From Armatimonadota bacterium (GTDB lineage: Bacteria; Armatimonadota; Fimbriimonadia; Fimbriimonadales; Fimbriimonadaceae), in NCBI GenBank assembly GCA_018268375.1, contig JAFDWS010000002.1, forward strand, positions 1,299,255 through 1,363,254: a stretch of DNA of 64,000 nt. Reading direction: 5' to 3'. Made by a program: the position numbers and the translations under genes. The notes under the pieces are model-generated. The model did not search any database, had not been told where the DNA came from, and saw nothing but the letters and a program-made list of their open reading frames with translations. How positions within the stretch are numbered: the first letter of the stretch is position 1; every line of letters starts with the position of its first letter. Below are positions 51,244 to 59,101 of the stretch, piece after piece.

Positions 51244-52443
51244 ATGCCGTTCGCAACGATCCCTGAAGCTTTGGAGGAGATCCGGTCGGGACGCATGGTC
51301 ATCGTGGTCGATGACCCGGACCGCGAAAACGAAGGCGACCTCATCATGGCCGGGGAAAAGTGCAGCCCCGACGCGATGAACTTCATGATTCGGCACGGTG
51401 GAGGCGTCCCGTTCATCCCGACGACTGCCGAGCGCCTGGAGCAGTTGGGCGTCCCGATGATGACCAAGCAGAACACCGCCCGACTGGGGACGGCCATGGC
51501 CGAGACAGTCGATGCACGGCACGGCACCACCACCGGCGTCTCCGCCGCGGACCGCTCCCGCACCGTGGAAGTCTTTTGCGATCCCATGGCCGAGCCCGGA
51601 GACTTGTTGCGCCCAGGGCACGTGATCCCACTCAGAGCGGAGAAGGGAGGCGTGCTGCGAAGGGCGGGCCACACAGAGGCCGCGGTGGACCTGTGCCGCT
51701 TGGCAGGCCTCCAGTCGGTAGCTGTCGGCGTGGAGATCCTCAACGAGGACGGCACGATGATGAGGCTGGGGGACCTCGAGCCCTATGCCCAGAAGCACGG
51801 GCTCAAGATCATCACCATCGCAGACCTGATCGCATACCGGAGGCGGACGGAAAAGCTCGTCAGGCGCGTCGCCGGCCCCATCCAGTTCCCGACCCACTTT
51901 GGGGACTTTAAGCTTTTCGCTTACGAAACCGACGTCGAGCCGCACCCCTTCCTCGCGATCGTGAAAGGCGAGCTCGACCCCGAGACCCCTACCCTGGTCC
52001 GCGTCCACTCGTCGTGCCTGACCGGCGACATCCTGGGATCGCTGCGCTGCGACTGTGGTGACCAACTTGCCCTTGCGCTGGAAATGATTGAAGCGGAAGG
52101 CCGTGGAGTTGTCCTCTACATTGCCCAGGAAGGCCGAGGCATTGGGATCCTTAACAAGCTGCGCGCCTACGAGCTCCAAGACCAAGGACTGGACACCGTC
52201 GAAGCCAACGAGGCACTTGGGTTCAAGCCTGACCTGAGGGACTATGGGCTGGGGTCGCAGGTCCTGCTCGACCTCGGGGTCCGCAAGATGCGCCTGATGT
52301 CCAACAACCCGTCCAAACGAGCGGGGCTCCAAGGATACGGACTCGAGATCACTGAGTTCGTACCGATCGTCGCACAGCCCTCAGAGCACAGCCAGCGCTA
52401 CCTCGGCACAAAGAAATCGAAGCTAGGTCACCTCTTGCCGTGA
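51244..52443 (+). CDS. ribBA: Bifunctional 3,4-dihydroxy-2-butanone 4-phosphate synthase / GTP cyclohydrolase II
   Basis: A 399-residue riboflavin biosynthesis enzyme. The N-terminal RibB half has DPDRENEGDLIMAGEK and HGTTTGVSAADRSRTV with its Mg-binding acids; the C-terminal RibA half has the zinc CLTGDILGSLRCDCG, GQL-equivalent, YIAQEGRGIGI and the VEANEALGFKPDLRDYG block. It supplies both substrates for lumazine synthase. AAAGGAG sits just before ATG 51244; a TACACT is 10 bases upstream, so a short leader is likely. No FMN riboswitch is apparent. Confidence 0.95.
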   Translation: MPFATIPEALEEIRSGRMVIVVDDPDRENEGDLIMAGEKCSPDAMNFMIRHGGGVPFIPTTAERLEQLGVPMMTKQNTARLGTAMAETVDARHGTTTGVSAADRSRTVEVFCDPMAEPGDLLRPGHVIPLRAEKGGVLRRAGHTEAAVDLCRLAGLQSVAVGVEILNEDGTMMRLGDLEPYAQKHGLKIITIADLIAYRRRTEKLVRRVAGPIQFPTHFGDFKLFAYETDVEPHPFLAIVKGELDPETPTLVRVHSSCLTGDILGSLRCDCGDQLALALEMIEAEGRGVVLYIAQEGRGIGILNKLRAYELQDQGLDTVEANEALGFKPDLRDYGLGSQVLLDLGVRKMRLMSNNPSKRAGLQGYGLEITEFVPIVAQPSEHSQRYLGTKKSKLGHLLP

Positions 52444-52493
52444 AACGGACTCTAGGGCGGCACCTCGGGCACTGAAAGGGAGTCCAGAGAGGC

Positions 52494-53372
52494 ATGAGAG
52501 ACTCTTGCCACAAAATCGTTCTTCTTACGATAGCAACGTGTGTTGTCGCGCCGTGCAACGCGCAGGACTATGCGTTCTTCATCGACCCGGCCCAAACCTG
52601 GACCGACGGCTACTCTCGCCTGCAGTTCTTTAGCGCCGGCACCTTCAAGGGCACCTTTGATCCGAATTCGAACCCGCTCGGCACTCAAACGAAGGCCGAA
52701 CCAGGTTCGTTTGGCATCAACGAAAACGATCCGATCTCGGCGTCGCCGTACTTTGAACTGGGCCACGCGGCCCTTGTCCGAACTTCGGGCACGTTCCATC
52801 TTCACTTGGACACCGGAACATCGAAGGTGACGCTTTCGGACTATGTTGCGAACCGAGTGCCAGTAGATCCCTTGCGGCTGACCGGCACCGTGGCCCTCAA
52901 CAACGCTGCCTTCCAGACTATCAAGCCGACCGGCTCTTTCCCAGCACATTTGGCGCCAGTCACGCTTGGGACATTCACAGTCGAGCAGTTTTGGATTCGC
53001 CAGCATCCCGGTGGGCGCACCGCCACGGCGTTCCCTCTTGGCGGCGGGCGTTACGCAGTCGTCGTCACTTTCATGGCGGAAGCGGAGGTTCGGATCAAGG
53101 AGTTCGGGCCAACCTTCCCGATCAAGTTCGACGTCCCTTACTCTCTTGTCGGGTTCCTCCAGACCAATGGCACCACGAGCGCGACCTTCGGTTATCCTCG
53201 CGGGTCAGGAGGAGAGAACTTCAGTTTGCCCGTCAACATCCCCGTCGACCCCTTCCCGATCGTGTTTCTCAATGGGATGCTGCCGCCGCCCAATTTCATG
53301 GTGACAACGACCATCAATCGAATCGGCATCAAGATCAACGGCACACGTCAGATGGTGGCGCGAACGGGGTAG
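52494..53372 (+). CDS. Secreted protein of unknown function
   Basis: A 292-residue exported protein (signal peptide MRDSCHKIVLLTIATCVVAPCNAQ). The mature part is beta-rich with repeated LXL/FXF strands and Gly/Pro/Asn/Thr turns (TFHLHLDTGTSKVTLSDYV, GGGRYAVVVTFMAEAEV, PFPIVFLNGMLPPPNFMVTTTI), suggesting a surface beta-sandwich. I do not recognise the family. GAGAGG is the Shine-Dalgarno, six bases before ATG. Confidence 0.6.
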   Translation: MRDSCHKIVLLTIATCVVAPCNAQDYAFFIDPAQTWTDGYSRLQFFSAGTFKGTFDPNSNPLGTQTKAEPGSFGINENDPISASPYFELGHAALVRTSGTFHLHLDTGTSKVTLSDYVANRVPVDPLRLTGTVALNNAAFQTIKPTGSFPAHLAPVTLGTFTVEQFWIRQHPGGRTATAFPLGGGRYAVVVTFMAEAEVRIKEFGPTFPIKFDVPYSLVGFLQTNGTTSATFGYPRGSGGENFSLPVNIPVDPFPIVFLNGMLPPPNFMVTTTINRIGIKINGTRQMVARTG

Positions 53373-53536
53373 GCCGAGCGCAGCCTAGTCTTCCAAGCAA
53401 CGCCGCAACATTAAGCAGACAGCCAGGAAGACAAGCCGGTGCCCGACGAGAACCCGTTTGCGCACACTCATGCCTGGTATTGGGACCTCGTGAGGAAATT
53501 GTGACCGGGCCCAACCCTGATCGGGCGAAAAGCCTG

Positions 53537-53542
53537 TATCAT
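53537..53542 (+). promoter_or_regulatory. -10 hexamer TATCAT upstream of the purA leader
   Basis: TATCAT about 100 bases before the purA ATG. Transcription from here would give a leader containing the hairpin at 53574-53604. Confidence 0.45.
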
Positions 53543-53573
53543 GACCGTGCGAGATAAGGCGCAACGGCCAACG

Positions 53574-53610
53574 GGCCGGCGGATCCTCGAAGGAACCGCC
53601 GGCCTTCTCA
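53574..53610 (+). terminator. Candidate attenuator in the purA leader
   Basis: GGCCGGCGG (53574-53582) pairs perfectly with CCGCCGGCC (53596-53604) and is followed by TTCTCATTT. This terminator-like hairpin lies between the promoter and the purA Shine-Dalgarno. No purine-riboswitch core was seen. Confidence 0.5.
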
Positions 53611-53643
53611 TTTGCAGGCCCTGGGTTCCGCAAGGAGCAAAAT

Positions 53644-54933
53644 ATGCCTACACTTGTGATCGTCGGCGCCCAATGGGGCGACGAAGCGAAAGGAAAACTC
53701 GTCGACGTCCTCAGCACTGAGGCTGACTTTGTCGTCCGCTTCAGCGGCGGCAACAATGCTGGACACACCGTCATCGTTGGTGACGATGTCTTCAAGTTTC
53801 ACCTCCTGCCGGCAGGGATTCTCTACCCCCACGTGACGGCGGTGCTCGGTGCCGGGATGGTCGTGTGTCCTGTCAGCCTTCTGGAGGAAATCGACCGCAC
53901 AAAAGCGATGAGGCCCGGACTTGGCAAGCTTGTCGTAAGTTCGGCCGCCCACGTCGTGTTCCCGTACCATCGCCTGCTCGACCAGCTCGAGGAAGAGGCG
54001 CGTGGCAAGAACAAGATCGGTACCACTTCGCGCGGTATCGGCCCAGCCTATACCGACAAGGTCCAGCGCACGGGCATCCGGATGGGCGAGTTTGTCGACC
54101 CTCCCGTCTTTCGAGAGCGACTCGGAGAGGTCCTGGCGGTCAAGAACAAGCTCCTCGCCATGTTTGGCCATCCTCCGCTCGACTTCGAATCCCTCTTTGC
54201 CGAGTACAACGCCTATGCCGAGCGAATGGCGCCCCACGTCGCAAGTTGCGAAGGCATGCTTCAGGACGCAGTCAGGAACGGCCAGAAGGTCATGTTTGAA
54301 GGGGCGCAAGGAACGTTCCTCGATCTTGACCATGGCACCTACCCCTACGTGACGTCGAGCCACCCGATCGCGGGAGGCGCCTGCCTAGGAACCGGGATCG
54401 GCCCCAGGGACATTGGCTCCGTGCTCGGTGTCTGCAAGTCCTACGCCACGCGTGTCGGCTCTGGCCCCTTCCCGACCGAGTTGCTGGACGACACTGGAGA
54501 CAGAATTCGGGAGCAGGGCCACGAGTACGGCACGACCACCGGGAGGCCCCGGCGTTGTGGCTGGATGGATCTGGTCGCGCTCAAGCACTCGTGCCGCGTC
54601 AACTCGATGAGCGGGCTTGTCATCACAAGGATCGACGTACTTTCCGGGTTTGACAGGATCCGGTTCGCAACGAAATACGAGGTTCAAGGCTCGGAATCCA
54701 CGTCGTTCCCCGTGTGCACCCACGAATGGGAGCAGGTTCAGCCCGTCTATGAAGAGATGGCAGGTTGGGGCGGGAACATCAGCGGCGCGAGGACATGGGA
54801 AGACCTGCCGTCCGAGGCGCGCGACTACGTGCGCCGCATCGAGGAGTTCACCGAGACCCCCGCCGCGATCCTCAGCATCGGCCCTGACCGGTCAGAAACC
54901 ATCGTGCTCCGGCCAGACCTGGTCTGGGGCTGA
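53644..54933 (+). CDS. purA: Adenylosuccinate synthetase
   Basis: A 429-residue GTP-dependent enzyme of AMP synthesis that joins IMP and aspartate. Motifs: VGAQWGDEAKGKLVD (N-terminal P-loop), FSGGNNAGHTV, TSRGIGPAYTDKVQR, FEGAQGTFLDLDHGTYPYVTSS, GPFPTEL, TTGRPRRCGWMDL. AAGGAG lies six bases before the ATG. Confidence 0.95.
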   Translation: MPTLVIVGAQWGDEAKGKLVDVLSTEADFVVRFSGGNNAGHTVIVGDDVFKFHLLPAGILYPHVTAVLGAGMVVCPVSLLEEIDRTKAMRPGLGKLVVSSAAHVVFPYHRLLDQLEEEARGKNKIGTTSRGIGPAYTDKVQRTGIRMGEFVDPPVFRERLGEVLAVKNKLLAMFGHPPLDFESLFAEYNAYAERMAPHVASCEGMLQDAVRNGQKVMFEGAQGTFLDLDHGTYPYVTSSHPIAGGACLGTGIGPRDIGSVLGVCKSYATRVGSGPFPTELLDDTGDRIREQGHEYGTTTGRPRRCGWMDLVALKHSCRVNSMSGLVITRIDVLSGFDRIRFATKYEVQGSESTSFPVCTHEWEQVQPVYEEMAGWGGNISGARTWEDLPSEARDYVRRIEEFTETPAAILSIGPDRSETIVLRPDLVWG

Positions 54934-54935
54934 GG

Positions 54936-55979
54936 TTACTGGCCGGTTCCACCAGCTGTCGCCCGCGTCGGCTCCGAGGCCGTGGACCCTTCTTTGTTCG
55001 TCTCGGCATGAGGGGCCGTCGTCGGCGTCCAGACATTGGAGAGCATGACTTGAGCCTGGCTCTCCAAGGAATCTCCGCCTTCGATGGCGGCTTTGGCCGT
55101 GTTCGCCGCCTGCTGGGTGAGGTCGGCAGCCAACACCGTCGCTGATTCGTGGATCACCCGGATCGTGACCTTGGTGTACGCGGCAAAGACTTTGTAGAAC
55201 TCAAGACCAGCCCGGATCGCGGTCACGTTGGGAACCTCGTCGGTGACAGACGCGACCGTGACGGTAGCGCAAGGGCCCCGAGGATCCTGGACGGCAGAGA
55301 GGAACGTCGTCTTCTCCGCGCCAGCCGCAACAAGACCCTTCAGCAGGGCTGCGTCCGCACTGGAAGCCTCCGCTACCGGGTTGACCGGAGGCTCGTCGGT
55401 CTTCGGAGGCTGGCCCGCGGATTCCGGTGCGCCCCCAGTCGTCGGGGTCACGTTGACTGGAGTCTGTATCGTGCTCTCAGCCTTTCTCTCGAGAGGGCCC
55501 CGACCAAGCGCAAACGCTCCAATCCCGACGCAGAGCAGCAAAACACCGACGAGCGCGATATAGGGCCATGGCTTGGGCTGAGTGGTCGCAATACCAATCT
55601 GCTTCGCCGCCTCCGCCGCCTCCGCCACCCGCAACCGCTCTTGCACTGCATTCAGCTTCTGCTTTTCTGCCGGTGAATCTGGAACCAGGTCGAGCGCCAT
55701 CTCGTACCAGGTGGCCGCTTGCCTCAGGTCTCCCTGGTCGGTGCAGATATCGCCGAGGAGGGTGTGCGCGGTCGGATTGTTCGGATACTTGCGGAGAATG
55801 CGAAGGCACACGTCGTGGGCGCCTTTATAGTCGCCGCGGACACGAAACAGGTTCGCACGGGCGAGTTCCGTATAGATGTCCTGCTCGCTCGCGTCTGCGC
55901 CCTCCTTAAGAGGGGCACCGCAATCTTTGCAAAACTCCGCCGCGTCGTCGTTATTCTCAAAACATTTCGGACAGACCAT
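54936..55979 (-). CDS. Zinc-ribbon, TPR and transmembrane protein
   Basis: A 347-residue protein. The N terminus holds a zinc ribbon (CPKCFENNDDAAEFCKDCG), followed by two or three TPR repeats to about residue 110 (YKGAHDVCLRILRKYPNNPTAHTLLGDICTDQG), a Glu/Ala helix, one membrane segment at about residues 137-158 (PYIALVGVLLLCVGIGAFAL), a Pro/Thr linker, and a C-terminal domain of about 130 residues outside. This architecture suggests a membrane-bound scaffold. It starts three bases after the dut stop and is probably in one transcript with dut. Function unknown. Confidence 0.75.
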   Translation of the reverse strand: MVCPKCFENNDDAAEFCKDCGAPLKEGADASEQDIYTELARANLFRVRGDYKGAHDVCLRILRKYPNNPTAHTLLGDICTDQGDLRQAATWYEMALDLVPDSPAEKQKLNAVQERLRVAEAAEAAKQIGIATTQPKPWPYIALVGVLLLCVGIGAFALGRGPLERKAESTIQTPVNVTPTTGGAPESAGQPPKTDEPPVNPVAEASSADAALLKGLVAAGAEKTTFLSAVQDPRGPCATVTVASVTDEVPNVTAIRAGLEFYKVFAAYTKVTIRVIHESATVLAADLTQQAANTAKAAIEGGDSLESQAQVMLSNVWTPTTAPHAETNKEGSTASEPTRATAGGTGQ

Positions 55980-55982
55980 TCT

Positions 55983-56417
55983 TCACTTCGTTCCCGTACT
56001 TCCAAACCCGCCGCTGGCGCGCTCCGTCTCGTCCAAGGACTCAACGACCTCGATCTCGACCCGGGCCACGGGAGCGACCACGAGTTGGGCGACCCGCTCG
56101 CCCTTGGCTAGTTTGACGACGGCGTTTCCCAAATTGATCACGATAATCCCCACTTCCCCGCGATAATCCGAGTCTATCGTGCCTGGGGAATTGACCAGCG
56201 AAAGGCCGTGCTTCAGGGCCAAGCCCGACCTCGGACGGACTTGTGCCTCAAAGCCTTCAGGCACGGCGATGCTGATTCCGGTCCGGAGGACAGCACGCTC
56301 CATAGGACGCAGTTCAACCGCCTCGATCGTGCGTAAATCTAGGCCTGCCGCGCCCGAAGTCGCGTACTCGGGGGGCGAGGCTCCGTCTGTAACGGTGACA
56401 CGGAGAAGAACAGACAT
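55983..56417 (-). CDS. dut: dUTP diphosphatase
   Basis: A 144-residue trimeric dUTPase that hydrolyses dUTP to dUMP, keeping uracil out of DNA. Motifs: GLDLRTIEAVELRPMER, RPRSGLALKHGLSLVNSPGTIDSDYRGEVG (motifs 2 and 3), and the C-terminal RASGGFGSTG arm. The frame extends to TTG 56429, but ATG 56417 is preferred. Its start lies 11 bases from the divergent pxpB start; CATTGT eight bases upstream is a plausible -10. Confidence 0.92.
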   Translation of the reverse strand: MSVLLRVTVTDGASPPEYATSGAAGLDLRTIEAVELRPMERAVLRTGISIAVPEGFEAQVRPRSGLALKHGLSLVNSPGTIDSDYRGEVGIIVINLGNAVVKLAKGERVAQLVVAPVARVEIEVVESLDETERASGGFGSTGTK

Positions 56418-56428
56418 CTTGGGGCACA

Positions 56429-57097
56429 ATGTTTACCCGTCGAGCCATGGCGCGATACCACTGCAGAGCCTTAGGAGAATCCGCGCTGACCATAGACGCG
56501 GGCCCGGACGCAATGGGATTGGCAGACTATCTGCGCGGTCTAAAGATCAAGGGTGTGGTCGATGTCTTTGCAGCCTTCGACAAAGTCGCGGTCTATGCCA
56601 CGGGCGACACCTTCGCCGCCCTCTCCGCAGCGGAGCAGGCGACAGAGGAGTTCTCTGGCTCAGGCCGAAGCAACTCCCAATTGCACCGCATTCCCGTCTG
56701 CTACGACCTCGGCGCGGACTCGGCCGAGCTCTGCGAGCTCGTCGACATGACGACTTCACAACTCATTGAGGCGCACTCCCGCCCCGAGTACCTTTGCGAG
56801 GCGGTCGGGTTCTGCCCCGGCTTTCCCTACTTGACAGGCCTCGACCCCCGCCTTGCCTCCGTTCCCCGCAGAAGTACGCCTCGAACCCAGGTCGATCCTG
56901 GAACGGTCGCGCTTGCAGCTGGGATGACCGGCGTCTACACCCTCCGGCGCCCGGGCGGATGGTGGCTGATCGGCCGGACGCCCCTTGTCCTCGTCGACGT
57001 TGAAGCTGAATACTTTCCCGTCTCGGTGGGCGACCGCGTCCGTTTTGACCCTATCGGCAGGGCCGAATTCGACCGACTTGAGGGACAGCGGCTGTGA
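56429..57097 (+). CDS. pxpB: 5-oxoprolinase subunit PxpB
   Basis: A 222-residue homologue of KipI/PxpB, one of the two urea-amidolyase-like subunits of the prokaryotic 5-oxoprolinase. It shows the family blocks YHCRALGESALTIDAG, IPVCYDLGADSAEL, YLCEAVGFCPGFPYLTGLDPRL, VPRRSTPRTQVDPGTVALAAGMTGVYTLRRPGGWWLIGRTP. Start at ATG 56429 has CATCTT eight bases upstream; ATG 56447 is an alternative. Its stop overlaps pxpA as GTGA. Confidence 0.9.
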   Translation: MFTRRAMARYHCRALGESALTIDAGPDAMGLADYLRGLKIKGVVDVFAAFDKVAVYATGDTFAALSAAEQATEEFSGSGRSNSQLHRIPVCYDLGADSAELCELVDMTTSQLIEAHSRPEYLCEAVGFCPGFPYLTGLDPRLASVPRRSTPRTQVDPGTVALAAGMTGVYTLRRPGGWWLIGRTPLVLVDVEAEYFPVSVGDRVRFDPIGRAEFDRLEGQRL

Positions 57098-57792
57098 AAA
57101 CGAACCGCAGGATCGATCTGAACTCAGACGTGGCTGAGGGGTTTAGCGCGGACAAGGACATCCTTGGTCTCGTGTCTAGCGCGAACGTGTGCTGTGGGTC
57201 TCACGCTGGCAGCATCGAGTTGTCTTTGTACACGGTCAAGCTATGCCAAGACCTCGGTGTCACGGTCGGAGCCCATCCCGGGATTCCCGACCGAGAAACG
57301 ATGGGCCGCGGGCCCGTCCCTGAGTTGAACGAGAGAATGACGGGCCAATATTTGAGCAGCCTTTGCGAGCAGGTCGAGGTGCTCGCCAAAGCGGGTGCCA
57401 AGTACATCAAGCCTCACGGATGGCTGTACAACGCCTCTGCGACGCGAATGGACGTCTGCATCATCTTGGTTGGCCTGCTCACGTCGTTCCGATTGCCGCT
57501 TCTTGGCCTCCCCAGCACACTTCATGTCGATGCCGCGGCAAGCGCCAGAGTGCCCTTTTTCTCAGAGGGATTTGCCGATCGTGCCTACGATAGCTCCGGG
57601 ACGCTCGTCCCTCGCGGCGAGGCCGGAGCCGTCCTCACCGACCCTCAGGAAGCGACCTTCCAGGCGCTCAGCCTGGCTGGAACCGTCGATTCCATTTGTG
57701 TCCACGGCGACACGCCAGATTGCCTCGACATCCTGCGGACGGTCAAGCTGTGGCTGGGTAGGCGCGATTACCTGGTGAAGTCTTGCGTCTGA
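57094..57792 (+). CDS. pxpA: 5-oxoprolinase subunit PxpA (LamB/YcsF family)
   Basis: A 232-residue subunit with the YcsF pattern: IDLNSDVAEGFSADKDILGLVSSANVCCGSHAGSIEL, GVTVGAHPGIPDRETMGRG, KYIKPHGWLYNA, FFSEGFADRAYDSSGTLVPRGEAGAVL and ICVHGDTPDCLDILRTV. It is shorter than the usual 245-255 residues, with a compressed middle. PxpABC hydrolyses 5-oxo-L-proline to glutamate with ATP. Confidence 0.92.
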   Translation: MKTNRRIDLNSDVAEGFSADKDILGLVSSANVCCGSHAGSIELSLYTVKLCQDLGVTVGAHPGIPDRETMGRGPVPELNERMTGQYLSSLCEQVEVLAKAGAKYIKPHGWLYNASATRMDVCIILVGLLTSFRLPLLGLPSTLHVDAAASARVPFFSEGFADRAYDSSGTLVPRGEAGAVLTDPQEATFQALSLAGTVDSICVHGDTPDCLDILRTVKLWLGRRDYLVKSCV

Positions 57793-58619
57793 CACCTGTC
57801 AGACAGATTGGAGACTGCCGCTTGATCGGCCCGCCGACAGTTGGCCTCCGCCGTTTCGGCGTTCCACCGGGTGGCCCATTCGACACGGAATCGAGCAGGT
57901 TGGCCAACGCCCTCGTCGGCAACCCTCCTTGGGCGCCGGTCATCGAGCTTGCTTTGTTCGGCGCCGAACTAAGGGTGGAGAGCGGAGGCTGGATCGCGGC
58001 CGTCGGCGGTGGCCACGAGGTGACCAACAAGGATGGCGAATTGCCGATCGATCGGCGCTGGCAGGTTCATCCCGGCCAAGAGCTGTCCTTTCGACCATCG
58101 ACCATGGGGCTGCGCCTTTACTTGGGTACACCAGGTGGCTGGGTCCGGCCCTTCGAAGCAACTGGTGCCAACTTTGCGGAAGGCGTAGCGCTCGCCGAAG
58201 CCCCGTGGTCTCTCGATAGCGCGAGCCTCCGCTATGTACCGGACGACATCCCGGGAGGGCGACACACCGCCACCGTAGGAGCCCAGTTGGACAGGGTCGG
58301 GGTTCGACTGACGCCTACCGAACCCGTCTCCAGGCCCGGAGCCTCTCAGAGCGTCCCCTCAATCTTTGGTCGTATCCAAGCCACTCCGGCCGGAGAATTC
58401 TTGATCCACGGGCCAGACGGCCCCACGATCGGAGGCTATGGAACGATCGGAACCGTCATTGGCGCGGACTTGGACAAGGTCGGCCAACTTCGGCCCGGCC
58501 AATCGGTCAGTTTTGAACCTGTTGGACTCGAAGAAGCGCGGGCAATGACCGCCGACCAAGGGGCGCGAATCGAGCGGCTCGAGGGTTTGATCAGGCTTCG
58601 TGCTTTGGGACCAAGGTAG
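57783..58619 (+). CDS. pxpC: 5-oxoprolinase subunit PxpC
   Basis: A 278-residue subunit of the urea-amidolyase-like family, with VGLRRFGVPPGGPFDTESSRLANALVGN (usual SGPMD block changed to GGPFD), IELALFGAELRVESGGWIAAVGG, YLGTPGGW, and SVPSIFGRIQATPAGEFLIHGPDGPTIGGYGTIGTVIGADLDKVGQLRPGQSVSF. It starts at TTG 57783, overlapping pxpA by ten bases. Order pxpB-pxpA-pxpC forms one complete operon. Confidence 0.9.
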   Translation: MRLTPVRQIGDCRLIGPPTVGLRRFGVPPGGPFDTESSRLANALVGNPPWAPVIELALFGAELRVESGGWIAAVGGGHEVTNKDGELPIDRRWQVHPGQELSFRPSTMGLRLYLGTPGGWVRPFEATGANFAEGVALAEAPWSLDSASLRYVPDDIPGGRHTATVGAQLDRVGVRLTPTEPVSRPGASQSVPSIFGRIQATPAGEFLIHGPDGPTIGGYGTIGTVIGADLDKVGQLRPGQSVSFEPVGLEEARAMTADQGARIERLEGLIRLRALGPR

Positions 58620-58663
58620 GCCACAAGGGCTGGGCCCGATTTGGCGTCTCCGGCCCGCAGGCA

Positions 58664-58669
58664 CATAAT
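58664..58669 (+). promoter_or_regulatory. -10 hexamer CATAAT with TTGGCG -35 candidate
   Basis: CATAAT ends seven bases before ATG 58677. TTGGCG lies exactly 17 bases before the hexamer (58641-58646), one of the few -35 matches in the window. Confidence 0.6.
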
Positions 58670-58676
58670 CGCGCTT

Positions 58677-59096
58677 ATGCTCGGAAGGTGGTTGGCGGCC
58701 GGATCGGCCGTCGTCGCAGGCGTCGCTTCAGTCTCTGGCCTTTGTGCCAAGGGCAGTCACTGCGACCGTTCCAGTTCAAAGTTGGCGTTGTGCCCCGCCA
58801 CTGCAAATGCGAAGTCTTGCGCCGAGCAGGCTAAGAGAGGCATCGCCAGCTTCTTGCGCGACTTGCGTGCTCCCCGACCAAGCCAAGAGTACTTTTCCGT
58901 ATCGGTCGCCGGCAGCAGCGTTGGCGACAAGCGCAATTCAGTTTGGGTCGACGGCCTGACCTGCAACGGCCAGACCCTGGAGGGCCGCCTCGTCGGCCGG
59001 GTCTCCCGTCCCGTGCGCTTCCCCGTCTCAGCCGTCAACGACTGGATCGTCGTTGAGAACGGCCGCCCACTGGGTGGCTACACGCTTCGAGACTGA
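58677..59096 (+). CDS. Secreted DUF2314-like protein
   Basis: A 139-residue protein with a signal peptide (MLGRWLAAGSAVVAGVASVSGLC) and a C-terminal DUF2314-like domain: KNSVWVDGLTC-like NSVWVDGLTCNGQTLEGRLVGR and VSRPVRFPVSAVNDWIVVENGRPLGGYTLRD, the W-V, G-x-L and DW blocks of that family. Mature Cys residues suggest a disulfide. The gene ends six bases before the convergent lpd stop. Confidence 0.75.
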   Translation: MLGRWLAAGSAVVAGVASVSGLCAKGSHCDRSSSKLALCPATANAKSCAEQAKRGIASFLRDLRAPRPSQEYFSVSVAGSSVGDKRNSVWVDGLTCNGQTLEGRLVGRVSRPVRFPVSAVNDWIVVENGRPLGGYTLRD

Positions 59097-59101
59097 ACCG
59101 A

